Made by a program: the position numbers and the translations under genes. 64,000 nt of DNA from Glycine soja (lineage: Eukaryota; Streptophyta; Magnoliopsida; Fabales; Fabaceae): assembly GCF_004193775.1 (NCBI RefSeq), contig NC_041005.1:5644501-5708500 (forward strand), in the 5' to 3' direction. Within the stretch, counting starts at the first letter, position 1. Every line of letters starts with the position of its first letter. Of the stretch, positions 1 to 11,314 are shown piece after piece. The notes under the pieces are model-generated. The model had not been told where the DNA came from. It ran no database searches and saw only the letters and a list, made by a program, of their open reading frames with translations.

Positions 1-540
1 GAAAAGGTCAAATGATATAATTTAATTTTAACACATTTTTTAACTATTTCTTGCGAGAAACAACTTATTTTTTTTACCATTAATTAATTAAAGAAGAGAA
101 CGAGTAAGACTTTAATATTTTTTTGCCACATTCTTTTAGTACTATATTAATTAAATAAAAATGATAGCAACACATTCTTTAACAAAATTTTTCTCACATA
201 CTTTTTTACTATAGTCAAAATTTGTTAGATATTATAAAATTGTGGGTGACTTATTAAATTTGAAGTGAAATTCACAATTTTTTTTTATTTCTAACAATCA
301 TGAATAGTGTGTTAAAAAATGTACTTTTTTTTTACTGCAAAAAAGAATTGTACTATAGAATATGTTATTAACATTATTTTAGTTAAAATTTATTGGATTG
401 AGTTTATTAAATAAAAAATGAGACCCAAATTTTTCCACGACTTTTAGTAAATTTTAAGTAACAATAAAATATATTTTTTTAAAAAAATATATATTTAATG
501 ATATATTTTTTATTTGAATATTTGAGAGTATATTACTAAC

Positions 541-790
541 ATTAAAAAAAGAGCAAGTACCTAACTTCTCAGCCCACCAAGAGGCAGCTGCACTAAACAA
601 AAAACAAAAACAAAAGCAAACAAACAAAACGAATTTATATATTGTTATAGTTAATGTAAGAGTATGGCTCCTTGTTTAGATCTTCTTGGGCAGGATTTAG
701 CCAAAGTTGTGTAGTTTGTTTTTTTATTTTCCTTTCTCACCAGAAAAGTAGAGGAGAAGGGATACAGCACACAAAACATATTCAAAATAA
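541..790 (+). repeat. Diverged upstream copy of the BT1 5' region
   Basis: Segment 541-600 matches 4287-4349 closely. Both read attaaaaaaagagca, then cctaacttctca.cccacca, then a shared block ending in cagctgcact. The match continues in the same order: aaacgaattta, then gaggagaa.gga.acag.. near 750 and 4382. Copy 1 has about 100 extra bases between the blocks. Copy 2 lies 155-295 bp before the BT1 start codon, so copy 1 is a duplicated promoter/5'UTR segment about 3.7 kb further out. Confidence 0.75.
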
Positions 791-1788
791 TAATTTATAT
801 TTATTAATTATTTGAGAGAAATTAAAAAAAATAAACGTATTTATTTTAAAATTAATCAATCGTGCTTAAATACTAATAGCAGAAGCATTATAAGAAATAA
901 GAAATAATCTATAAAAAAAGCGTAATAAGAAATAATAAAACCACTCTGAACACATAAGAGCCTTTTTTTTATAGCAATAGTAACAATAAGAATTTAAATA
1001 AACATAATATTGGAGAAAAATAGATTAATATAACATGATGTATAAAGACAAAATAAAAACATAAAAAAAACTACTTTTTAAAAAATACAACCGTTGTTAT
1101 AAAAAAAGAATAGGAATTACAGAGTGGATCCTACGATTTAATTTAATAGGCCCAGGATGAAACAATTATACATGCACCTTTTTTTAATAAATGTATGAAT
1201 CCTTTTATATTTAAATATTTAAAAATATAAATATATATTATATAAAAAATAGACACTAATTTCATAAAAATGATAAATTTTATTACATTAAATAAATAAT
1301 ATAACTTTTGACAATCTCAAAAACATATATCATATTTTTTTAAATTTAATTTACTTTTATATTATCATTTATCATTCAATTTTTCTCAAAAAATTACATA
1401 ACATAAATATCTATAGATAAGATAGACATGACAACAGGATGAGTTGAAAATAAGGTTGACTCTCTGCCTCTTCCTTGCACAAGACAGGATAAGTTATGGT
1501 TTAAAAAAGACGGATTTATATTTTTAAATCCTCCCACGTCTAACCAAGTGATTGAACACATGATTAATGTACTGAAATTAAAATTAAATTATTTTGATAA
1601 TATTCAAGTTTGATTCTTGGTATAAACAATTCTTAATTAGACTTTACTTATCTTTCGACCAAATTTTGAATTAGTCAAAATTTCTTCCTCTTTATGTACG
1701 GGAGGATTAAGACAAAAAAAATCCACACACATCTCAATTGAGCTTTACCATATGCACCTGCAAGGAATCCATCACATTATTTTTATAA

Positions 1789-1917
1789 TTTTAATTTACT
1801 TATATATTTATATATTAATTTTATATTTATAATTTAATTTTATACTTTGTCTATTTTAATTTACTTATATATTTATATATTAATTTTATATTTATAATTT
1901 AATTTTATACTTTGTCT
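1789..1917. repeat. Tandem duplication, two 65-bp units
   Basis: Two near-perfect head-to-tail copies of a 65-bp AT-rich unit, each running from taatttacttatatattta to ttatactttgtct. The copies begin at about 1792 and 1857. The flanks diverge immediately on both sides. No coding potential is seen. Confidence 0.9.
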
Positions 1918-4286
1918 CTTGAAGGGAATGTTATAATTTGGCTTATATCCTCTATTGTCTATCATCAACAAAATATCATTTATATTAAAACATACATATA
2001 TTTTAGCTCTTTTTTACATACTAAGATTTAGTTTTATTTTCTTTGTAATTTGAATTTTTGTTTGTGTTTTTTATTTTGCACAATAAAATTTTAAGTCTAT
2101 TATCATAGATCCATTGCATGCTTATGTCACGGTAATCTAAAAATTTAATCAATATAAATTTATAGAGGTAATACATAAAAAAATTTAACATGATAATGTT
2201 TTTAACCATATCTCACATCTTATAAAAATACTACCTTTTAGTCATTTATATAAGAAACAAAAGAAAATATTTTTTTTTTCTAATTTTAAACTACTAATGA
2301 GATTATTTTTATGTGTATTAATTACTATTTTTTCTGTTAATTGTGAGATTTATTAGTACATCCATTTCTCATGAAAATAAATGTATTTATTGGGCTATTA
2401 AAAAATAAGATATATTTATTAGTGGAAAAAATATCTTTTAAAAACAACAACCACTTAAATCATTTAATGTTATGGATAGTTTCATAATAAAATTAAAATC
2501 AACTAAATTAACTATTTTTTTATTGATTTTGATTAAGGATGAGTTTGTTTAAATTGAAAAAAAAAAACTTTAAAATAATTGTTTTTTCATATAAACACCT
2601 TTTTAAGAAAAAAATTAAAATAAATAGAAAACTATTTTTTAAAGCAATTTAAACAAACACACTAAAAAAATATAATTTTTTTTATTTTTTTAAAATAAAT
2701 ACTTATTACGATAATTAAATTTAAATAAATTGATCCAAATTAAAAGAAAATTTAATTATATGAGTTGATGTTACCTGAAAACTCATATTCATTCTCTTCA
2801 AAAATATTAAATGATATTATTCAATTCAATTATTAATTGAAATTAATATTATTTTATTATGTAAATAGATTAAACTTTATTATTCATTCTAGTAGAGCTA
2901 TATTCACTTATTATTCTATTAAATGCAAACAATTATATTTTAGAATTTTTAATCTTAATCAATTATTCCGTTCCTCTTTTAGTATTTTTCAATAATGATT
3001 GATTCTAATATTATTTAATAATACATTACAAAAGATGATCCATCGTTGTATTTCATTCATTTTCAGTATTTTTTAGTTAATAATATATCTTTTTTAGGTA
3101 ATATATATTAAGCTATATCAAATTTATAAAATAAAAATAAACTCATATTTTACCTCATATAATTAAAAATTATAAAAGGAAATATAAAAAAAATATTAAA
3201 TTCATGAGCCATATTTAAACATTAATTGATAGAAATATGTTCAAATATTAGAGAAATTTTGAAGATTCAATAATAAAATTTACCATTTAAATAAGTTTCT
3301 AATTCAAATCAATTTTTTCCTTATTTATTTAGTTAAAGACAATTTTTATATTTTAAACTAAATTATTTGAATTAATGTTCAAATTTATTTAATTAACAAT
3401 ATATAAATTTATCAATATAAAAAATATATTAAATATAAAATAAAATTCATGTGATACTTTCATAAATACACAAACTTAATGCATGTATATGAGAATATAA
3501 TATACATTATACAAAATTTGAAACATTTTACTGTATATTATATACTCATATATATATATATATATATATACAAATATATTTTTTATTAATTAAAATATAA
3601 TAGATAAATACATTAAAAAATATAAGATAAAAAATTTGTAAATTATAAAATTAATACCGAAGATACAGGAAACTAAACTAATTATATATATTCTTAATTT
3701 TTTGAGCTCCTTTTAACCCTGTTCTGTGCACCTCCAGACGGGCCAGGGCCGGCCTGTATATACAATAAATGCAGATGTCACGGAAGAAGAAAACAAGTCA
3801 AACCACGTCAAAATACATTCTCTAAATCTCTTTCATGAAATTGAAGTCTTTTTCTTTATTATTCAATTTTGATACGACGAGGCGAGGAGTCTTGACAACG
3901 CACTTTTATTATTTTTTAACACATTTTTTTATTAGTTAAGAATAATATAAATAACATACACACTGACATGTTCTTTTTAATACATTCTATGCTATTAGTC
4001 AAAATTTCTTGCAAATTACAAAATTGTGAGTGTGATTTATTAAACATAAAATTATTATTTTTAATAAAATTTAATTAATAATACAAATTATAAAAATGGT
4101 CAAAGAAGTATCATTATTAGCATTTCTCTTAATTAAAATTTATTATATTACAAAATCATGAATATTTGAGAATAGAGTATTAGTTTCATATCTCTTTTTA
4201 TTATTTTGATTCATGCATATCTCTTTCTATAAAGTATGAATATACAAAATTGAGGTTTAGGATTCGCCGTCTCATAGTAACGCAAC

Positions 4287-4425
4287 ATTAAAAAAAGAGC
4301 AACAACGCCTAACTTCTCAACCCACCAAAAGACAGCTGCACTTAACAAAACGAATTTAAATTGCGATATTCAGTTTCAAGCAGAGGAGAAAGGACACAGT
4401 TCACACAATAATAACATCTTCATTC
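4287..4425 (+). repeat. BT1-proximal copy of the duplicated upstream segment
   Basis: This is the partner of 541-790. It lies directly upstream of the BT1 gene and probably covers core promoter and/or transcribed leader. See the 541-790 entry for the matching blocks. Confidence 0.7.
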
Positions 4426-4473
4426 GTTCACCCACTTTTCTTTACAACCTTATTCCTTCGATTCTGTCTGAGA

Positions 4474-4540
4474 ATGACAAATTCACAATCTCCCTGAAAC
4501 CATGACTGTGAGGGACGGCAATCATTGTGCAAAAAAGTAA
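4474..4540 (+). promoter_or_regulatory. Two short upstream ORFs in the likely BT1 leader
   Basis: Two ATGs precede the BT1 start. One at 4474 opens a 7-codon frame ending TGA at 4495-4497. One at 4502 opens a 12-codon frame (MTVRDGNHCAKK) ending TAA at 4538-4540. If transcription starts upstream of 4474, both would be uORFs that could reduce BT1 translation. The transcription start is not known from sequence alone. Confidence 0.35.
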
Positions 4541-4580
4541 TCTTTATCGCATATCACAATTCACAAAGCTTCTGTAGTTG

Positions 4581-7500
4581 ATGGGTAGAAGGGGAATCCA
4601 ACTGTTTGATGAGAAAATAGATGTTTTTTTCTCTGTCAGCAATTTGGGGTTTGAATCCAAAGATGGCTACCATCAATTCGGAGGTTTGTTTGCCAGTGTT
4701 GGTCAAATGGGAATGGGGGTTGGCGTGCAACCTAACGACCCTTCTGATTCTCGTGACAATGGTGGCATGAAACTTCCCTTAAACGAATTGTTCCTCAAGC
4801 ATGTTCAACCTCAGGGGAAGGAAGAGGTTGTTGAGGAAGGAGCTAAGGGGAAGAAGAATAGAAAGGGTGGTGGTGTTTCACTCAAGCTTAAGATCAGGAA
4901 CCCTTCACTGAGGAGGTTGTTTAGTGGGGCAGTTGCCGGTGCCGTGTCTCGGACTGCTGTGGCGCCTTTGGAGACTATAAGGACTCTCTTGATGGTGGGG
5001 AGTAGTGGCCATTCCACCACTGAGGTGTTCAACAATATTATGAAAACTGATGGCTGGAAGGGATTGTTTAGGGGTAATTTTGTTAATGTCATTCGGGTTG
5101 CGCCTAGCAAGGCCATTGAGGTAATGTATACATGCTTCTCCAGCCTCTTCTATGATTTTTCCCTATATGATGTTTGATACTATGCTTGATTTTTATAAAT
5201 CTAAATGTTATTTGATCAGAGATTTTGATGCCAAATGTGAGGGTTTGTTTATTTTATTTACTTTCTTCTTGGTTTGTGGATTTTTTTATAGCATGGATTG
5301 GATTTCAACTATTGTTTTGTAAGTGTATGTTTAAGGAGGGCCGAGGGCTGTTCATGTCTTCTATGTAAAGAAGAGTGTTTGCCAGATTCAAATCTATAAA
5401 TTTTTGTTTTTTAATGTTGTTTAGAGAGTTCCCAGGAATTAGTGAATTCGATACTTTTTGTTTTGTACAGATGATAAAAGGAGTTACAATGAACTTTTAC
5501 AAGTGCTAAAACGAATTTAATTCACCAAAGCTTTGGGTTATACGTTCTGGATTGGAGCCAGGATGGAATTGTGGATTTAAGCAGGTTTTGCTGGAGTCTC
5601 TTGTAGATTTAGAGATGATTGAGCATAGGTGTAATATGATCACCCTTGTGATCCTCTTCTACTCACAACATCTTCAGGCAGCTATGGTGCCTGGAGCTTT
5701 GTCGTACTGATAGAGAAGAAAATAGAGCTTCAGATTGGCTAGCTCAGTTCTCTCACTCAAGGGTACGTTTTTTGTTATCTTATCAAGCTCCTCCAAAGGG
5801 ATTGTCTGATTCTGCTTGATGACTTGGGGGGAGTAGCTTTTCCTACTTTAGTACATTAGTACATTAGCTTCTGTTCAATTTTCTAGGTATTTTAAACCCT
5901 TTCATGTGCTCAAAATTGTTTCATTTTCTAGGTCTTTGAACTCTTTCACGTGCCCCAAAGAATTAATTTAATGCATCATTTTTATATGGAAAGAGAAATT
6001 GAGTGAGTATTAAGTATTTGCTCATCAGCTATGATATACAATTGTAAGGTCACGATTGAACAGAAATACAAGTATACAACACATCTTAATAGGTAGTTTA
6101 TGTCAGTTTATCCCTCAAGCCCTTTTCTTTTCTGTTGTAATGCTTTCTAATCCAGGTGCAGTTGGTTCTTTTGGCAGAAACAACCTCTCCTCTTATGTTG
6201 GGAGGCTCGTGTGCTAGACCACCTTTTAATGTTTTCATCGAGAGATCTACTGATTGAAACTATGTGCAACCATTTCTTTTCATAATAGTGTCTGCCTTCA
6301 ACTGTTTGCTCCAATATTTTTGCTTGTCTTTAATAATTTTTTTTATATATATATTGTCTTTGCTTAAAAAGGCTACTCTAAACTTCTGAAGTGACAATTT
6401 CTGTAAGTGCACTAGTATGGCAGATTCACCTTGATTTTAGTGAGTTGAGATAACAATTTACTTTAAATTAAATCAAGGGTAAATAAACCCTTGTGAACTT
6501 TAGAGACAAGTTCACTTTAGATGTGCTATTTCATATTTTAATATACCATTTGGCCATGTTTCTTTCTCTGGAATGATCTTCATGACAAATACTTTGGTAT
6601 ATTGCTCTCTGAATTTATTTACTTTTTAGTTTTATTTGGATACTTTACATTTGCCTTGGCCTTTTAATCCCGTAACAGTTTTATGGCTTAATTTGCTTTG
6701 ATTTATGTTGCTAAAGAGCTTTCATATGATAGTGCTTTGTTTTTGTTTTCTTGTGTTTTAGTTGGGGGTCTTATATAATATATATATAAATGGCCCTTCA
6801 GGTAAGTCAATGTACAAGTATGCTTTAGTTTAATTTTTGCAATTTTTTGCATGTGAACCTGTGAATTCAATTTTTAGCAAGTCAGGCAAACCCTTGTAAT
6901 CAAATGACTTTGATTCCCATACACTGTGTTTTGAATGTTTGAAAATAAGATATGATTTGATTTAGGAATCAAATTCTATGTTTTGGAATCTGATAGAATT
7001 GGACCAGCAACAGAGGAAAAAATTGTGTTATTATGGTGGTGCTTCCAACACCCAAGACAGAATACAAAGTGAGTTTCGAGGTCTCACCACCCTCCACTTC
7101 CAACTTCCCCATTCCAACTTCCCTCTAATTGACTATTTATAGTTTCTTAACTAACCAATAGTTAGTTATAACTAACGAATAGTTAGTTATCCTAGCTATC
7201 CTAACTAACTGACAGCTAACATGCACCTTTCCCCTATCTATCAGAATCCTTTATAAAAAAATGGGATTTGAGTTTATTAGAAATCCAATCTTATGTTTGG
7301 ACCTTATTGAAAATGGAATTGATTTGATTTGATTTTATTATTTGCTACTTAGTAAGAATAAAATGTTCAATCTGTATAATTGAATATAGAATCAAATTAA
7401 TTCCCACCAAATGCTACCAAATTAGAGGGAAGAAAATGAAATCCATGGGATTATAGATATCAAATCATTTCCTATTTTTAACATTCCAAACACACTCATA

Positions 7501-8733
7501 ATGATTTATATGAGGTCTCTACCTCTTCGTTTATGGGCATGAATCGATGTGTTTTAACAGTTCTCTGGGTGCCAAATAGTATGGCTTTTGATGACCATGG
7601 TTTTTAGTTACAGCTATTAGTGTCTTCAGTGAATATTTACTTCAAGGCAAGTGATTATGCTCCAAGTGAACCAAACATGAGAAGCTTCCTTTATCTGATT
7701 TAGGGATTTAATGCTAATCCAAATACATCATGCAAAATCCCTTTTTTGCATTGAGGGAGTATTCTAGCGTAGCATAAAATCATTTCCTTCTCTGATCCAA
7801 TTTTGCATGTACAAGAAACTGTCATTAATACTATCCGATTTTGCAGAGAAAAAAAATCCTTGTGCTTGTTAATCTTTTGTTGGAAAATCATGCTTCTAAA
7901 TGTAAAGCATTAAAAATCTATCAGTGACCAAATCTACATGGTGGTTTTTATGTTTCTGAATATATTCGCACCCGATTCTGCAGCTATTTGCTTTTGATAC
8001 AGTAAACAAGAACCTATCCCCAAAGCCTGGAGAGCAGTCCAAAATCCCAATTCCTGCATCTTTGATTGCAGGTGCCTGTGCTGGAATCAGTTCAACTATA
8101 TGTACATATCCTCTTGAATTAGTCAAGACTAGATTAACTGTCCAGGTATGTACATAAAAAAATACAAATATGTTTGCATTCCCACATTTATGTTTTAGAC
8201 TTTCAGCATCCTATCCAAAAATAAAAGGGAAAACTAAAACTTGATTAATGATTTTGCAGAGCGATATTTATCATGGTCTGCTTCATGCATTCGTGAAAAT
8301 AATTCGAGAAGAGGGTCCTGCTCAACTTTATAGAGGCCTCGCAGCTAGTCTTATTGGAGTTGTCCCGTATGCTGCTACCAATTACTATGCCTACGACACT
8401 TTAAGGAAAGCATACCAGAAAATTTTTAAAGAAGAGAAGGTCGGCAACATTGAAACCCTTTTGATTGGTTCGGTAGCTGGTGCTTTTTCAAGTAGTGCAA
8501 CTTTTCCACTTGAGGTGGCTCGCAAGCAGATGCAACTTGGAGCTCTCAGTGGAAGGCAGGTTTACAAGAATGTGTTTCATGCCCTTGCATGCATATTTGA
8601 ACAAGAAGGCATACATGGTTTATATAGAGGGCTAGCACCTAGTTGCATGAAGTTGGTACCAGCCGCTGGAATCTCTTTCATGTGTTACGAAGCATTGAAG
8701 AGGATATTGCTAGAAAACGACGAGGAGGATTAG
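4581..8733 (+). CDS. BT1: BT1/SHS1-like adenine-nucleotide carrier (mitochondrial carrier family)
   Basis: Three exons are joined at GT-AG borders: 4581-5120, 7984-8145 and 8260-8733. They encode 391 aa, all in phase. The protein has the threefold repeat of the mitochondrial carrier family, with signatures PLETIR (129-134), PLELVK (223-228) and PLEVAR (317-322), each followed by a GLYRG- or GLFRG-type motif. About 105 residues precede the first repeat, including a basic KGKKNRKGGG stretch. This long N-terminus is typical of Brittle1 proteins, which are about 390-430 aa. BT1 proteins carry ADP-glucose into cereal plastids. Dicot members are reported as plastid and/or mitochondrial adenine-nucleotide exporters (Arabidopsis SHS1). 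The ATG at 4581 is the first in frame; only a TTG precedes it. Intron 1 is unusually long (2.86 kb) and holds an inverted-repeat element. CESA1 follows convergently. Family assignment is firm; the exact substrate is inferred. Confidence 0.93.
6922..7500. mobile_element. TIR element with internal insertion in BT1 intron 1
   Basis: The left end (about 6925-6963: tgtgttttgaatgtttgaaa, then atatgatttgat) is mirrored by the reverse complement of the right end (about 7463-7500: tgtgtttggaatgttaaaaa, then aaatgatttgat). That is about 40 bp of imperfect inverted repeat enclosing about 580 bp. Part of the middle (about 7005-7230) differs in character, with a tatttatag motif and repeats of actaac/gttagt. 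It may be a nested LTR-like insertion. No transposase is present, so this is non-autonomous. Class not determined. Confidence 0.55.
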
Positions 8734-8974
8734 GACGAGTCAAAGAAGAAAATACTGTTTCCATTGAGGTCAAGAAGCAGGACTGCATACTCTGTTTATG
8801 CATACTCGAATAACTTACTTTGGATTTCTCTTATATTACTGAATTCTTTTTACCTCACAAATCACATTTATAAGCAATTGAGAATGGAATATTGGTTTTG
8901 TCCTTTTTATACGTTTGGCATGTCATTGTCTATTGGCTTAACTACTCATTTTTTCATGGTTAAAATAAACTATT
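8734..8974 (+). other. BT1 3' flank / probable 3'UTR
   Basis: This follows the TAG stop at 8731-8733. It is AT-rich with no further carrier homology. The 78-codon frame starting at 8764 resembles no known protein and is probably untranslated. Confidence 0.5.
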
Positions 8975-9205
8975 TGATAATGCTCAGTTTTAAGGACTGA
9001 GCAAAACCTCTTAAAGCAATGAATATAGACATCGGCGCATTGCATCAAGTTGAGTGGTGAGAGTGGTGACTTGACGAGTGAAATCTGCCACGGGATCAGG
9101 TGGAGGACGAGAAGTCATGGAGGAAGAATTCAACTCAATGGAAGCACCAAATGATAATGCTCAATTTTAAGGACCGAGCAAAATCTCCTAAAGCAATAAA
9201 TATAG
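8975..9205. repeat. 54-bp direct repeats flanking a 123-bp segment
   Basis: Positions 8975-9028 and 9152-9205 match at 49 of 54 bases by hand count; both begin tgataatgctca. The minus strand between them carries a 35-codon frame (9118 down to 9011) starting MTSRPPPDPVADFTRQVTT. It resembles the start of a longer protein, perhaps a retroelement Gag, but ends at TAA inside the first repeat. This could be a tiny terminal-repeat retroelement remnant or a partial tandem duplication with a 177-bp period. Confidence 0.6.
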
Positions 9206-9229
9206 AAGAGAAGAATATTTTTCTTAAGA

Positions 9230-9905
9230 GCGTGTTTGGATGAAGAAATTTAAAATTCTGAGAATTTTAAATGCTTCAATTTAAATTCCTTCATTTCTAA
9301 AATTTTATGTTTGGATAAAAAATTAGATTTCTCATTTTTAAAATTCCTTCATTTTATTAATGACTTCACTCACCCTTTGATGTAATTCAAACAAAGGACG
9401 GAGGCTACTTGGCTTCCATCAAACCCTTTGATGTAATTCCAACCGCACTCCCCTCCGCCCCCGCGGAGGTGTCATCTTCGGCCCGAAGCCCCGCGACTGG
9501 TCCATCAAGATCAACCGCAAGGAGAAGCGCCTCGCCATCTCCACCGCTGTTGCCAGCACTGCCGCCAGTGCCGTCGTGGTGGAGGACTTTGTGGCGGAGT
9601 TCGCCGAGAAGCCAAAGACGAAGGAGTTCATCGCGGCGATGAAGCTCTTATAAGAGAGAGAATACTGAGAGAATGAAGGAAGTTTTCTGGAGAAGCACAG
9701 CACAAGAATTTCAAATTCTTTCATAAAATCAAAGAATTTGAAATGCTAATATTTAAGTTAATTAAAATCCCTGATCCAAATACTCAAATTTCAATTTCTT
9801 TTCAAATTTTTATCCAAACATCTTATTTAATTGAAAAGTAATTAAAATCCTTTAAAAAATTGAATTACCCTATTAAATTTCTCTATCCAAACATACTCAA
9901 ACAGA
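9230..9905. mobile_element. TIR element carrying a captured plastid RPL4 gene fragment
   Basis: The left end (about 9231-9254: gagcgtgtttggatgaagaa, then attt) and the reverse complement of the right end (about 9881-9904) match at roughly 20 of 24 positions. Similarity continues inward for well over 100 bp, for example tgtttggataaaaa near 9310 and its mirror near 9815. Long TIRs enclosing cellular coding sequence are typical of Pack-MULE elements, although a PIF/Harbinger-like class cannot be excluded. I could not identify a clear target-site duplication. No transposase is present. Confidence 0.65.
9465..9653 (+). pseudogene. Fragment of nuclear plastid ribosomal protein uL4 (RPL4) gene
   Basis: From 9465 one frame reads GGVIFGPKPRDWSIKINRKE, continues KRLAISTAV, then VVVEDFVAEFAEKPKTKEFI, then AAMKLL and a TAA stop at 9651-9653. 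This is the internal region of chloroplast ribosomal protein L4 (uL4c), whose family conserves the GPKPRDW and KPKTKEFI stretches. Only about 60 of roughly 280 residues are present. There is no transit peptide, no start in context, and the end runs into element sequence. Base composition is strongly GC-rich against the AT-rich surroundings, as expected for captured coding DNA. It is a relic inside a transposon, not a working ribosomal gene. Confidence 0.8.
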
Positions 9906-11314
9906 ATTCTATATTTCCATTCAGCGAGCAATTACAGCATATATAGTCTTGGATAACAGAACCTCTCACAGGGTCTATCAGCAAAGCACTACTAACAAAC
10001 CTTGGCTGAGTCACAGCCTTCTAGAAACAAAAGGAATAAAGGGATAAAAACAAATTGGGAAAGTTTAATGAAAACAAGTATTCATTTGTAGAGTATGTGA
10101 TCATGGAATTTGACAGGAATTTTCTTAAATCGAATGGGCCTTGCATCATGAGGAACAGTGGGCTGCGAGTTATTAATTCTACCTCCCTGGCCCATATTTG
10201 TATCACTATTGTTGTCAATTTAACGGAATACAAATCACTGATTATTGGCCTATTTAAATGCATGTGTTCATTTTCTAATGATATAAAAAAGAAGCATATG
10301 CAGCATTTTTTTTTCCTGGTCTTCACTGCGACATTCCCAACTTTTAGTTCTTTAAGCAACACTTTCCCCCCTTTTCTGAAGTCATTAGGAGTGGGTAGGG
10401 GATATAACAGTATCTCAGACTGTTGGCAGTTAAATTTCAAACAAAATTGACTCATGCATTTTTATTTATTTATTTTGTTACACGGGAAAGTTCCCAGCAG
10501 CAAGCAACAGGTAAGTGGTGTTAAACACATTAATAACCATAACACCAAAATTGCATTATACTAAATTCTAGAAAGGAAGAAAAACTGTGATAGCGGCAAG
10601 CGACTGCCTATCCCAGTATTCATGATATAATAACGTAATGCCATCAGGCCATTATTCTTAAAAATGTCAGCAACAGTTACAACAGTAGCAAAGTGACAGC
10701 AGTTTTTATGATTACAAAATTAAACGTAATTTTTTTTATTAAAATATATTTAATTATTTGTATTGCAATCTTCAATAAAAAAATAGCTTAAATATAATTT
10801 CATCTCCTATTTTGTCAAATTCGCGATTATTGAATTACTGTTCTAAAGACTATTTAGGTGTTCACACAACGTACAGATATTATATCTAATCTACCTTAAT
10901 TCTGAAACAACTGTTGTCTACTCAATAATTTCTAAATTAAGGACATGTTGGGTTCTTGCCCCGTTCTACTCCTAGTACTGCAGTATGTAGATAGAGAACA
11001 GTTGACAAATGAAAGGACATGTAAAGAACAAAACAACACAGGACCTTGTTGGCTTTCATTAAATATTCGCATGAACAAATTTATATTCTGTGGGGAAAAA
11101 ATATAACATACACCTCAACATTACTACTGACTATTCTTGTAAGGAACATGTAGATAAATAATAGAAACAGAGAGGGTACATTCCCATCTATTTCAGGGGT
11201 TCAATCCTCCAGACAACTTTGATAGGCTGAAAATTCTTGCTATATACACGACAGCAACCTTGTGTATCTCCAAGCAAAAGGGAATAACAACACAAAATGA
11301 ATCATACAAGAGAA
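9906..11314. other. Intergenic region between BT1 and CESA1 3' ends
   Basis: Both neighbouring genes end here, so it contains their 3' flanks. The part just above 11000 is probably CESA1 3'UTR. Overlapping frames of 131 and 144 codons at 10021-10455 on opposite strands show no recognisable domain. Confidence 0.5.

Larger units (their letters stand above)
1..4473. other. AT-rich intergenic DNA upstream of BT1
   Basis: No convincing gene is visible. Reading frames are short and dominated by A and T. It contains a 65-bp tandem duplication (1789-1917), a short (TA)n run near 3547-3570, and a diverged copy of the BT1 proximal upstream region (541-790), each listed separately. Around 130-300 and 3950-4090 there are two related segments sharing a motif like 'agtcaaaattt' followed by 'aaaattgtg'. 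These look like one dispersed repeat or part of the same duplication. Confidence 0.6.

Noticed and set aside
4811..5116. 101-codon minus-strand frame inside BT1 exon 1
   Set aside because: Antisense shadow of the carrier exon; no family resemblance.
10021..10455. Overlapping 131- and 144-codon frames on both strands
   Set aside because: No recognisable domain, biased composition and no splice partners.
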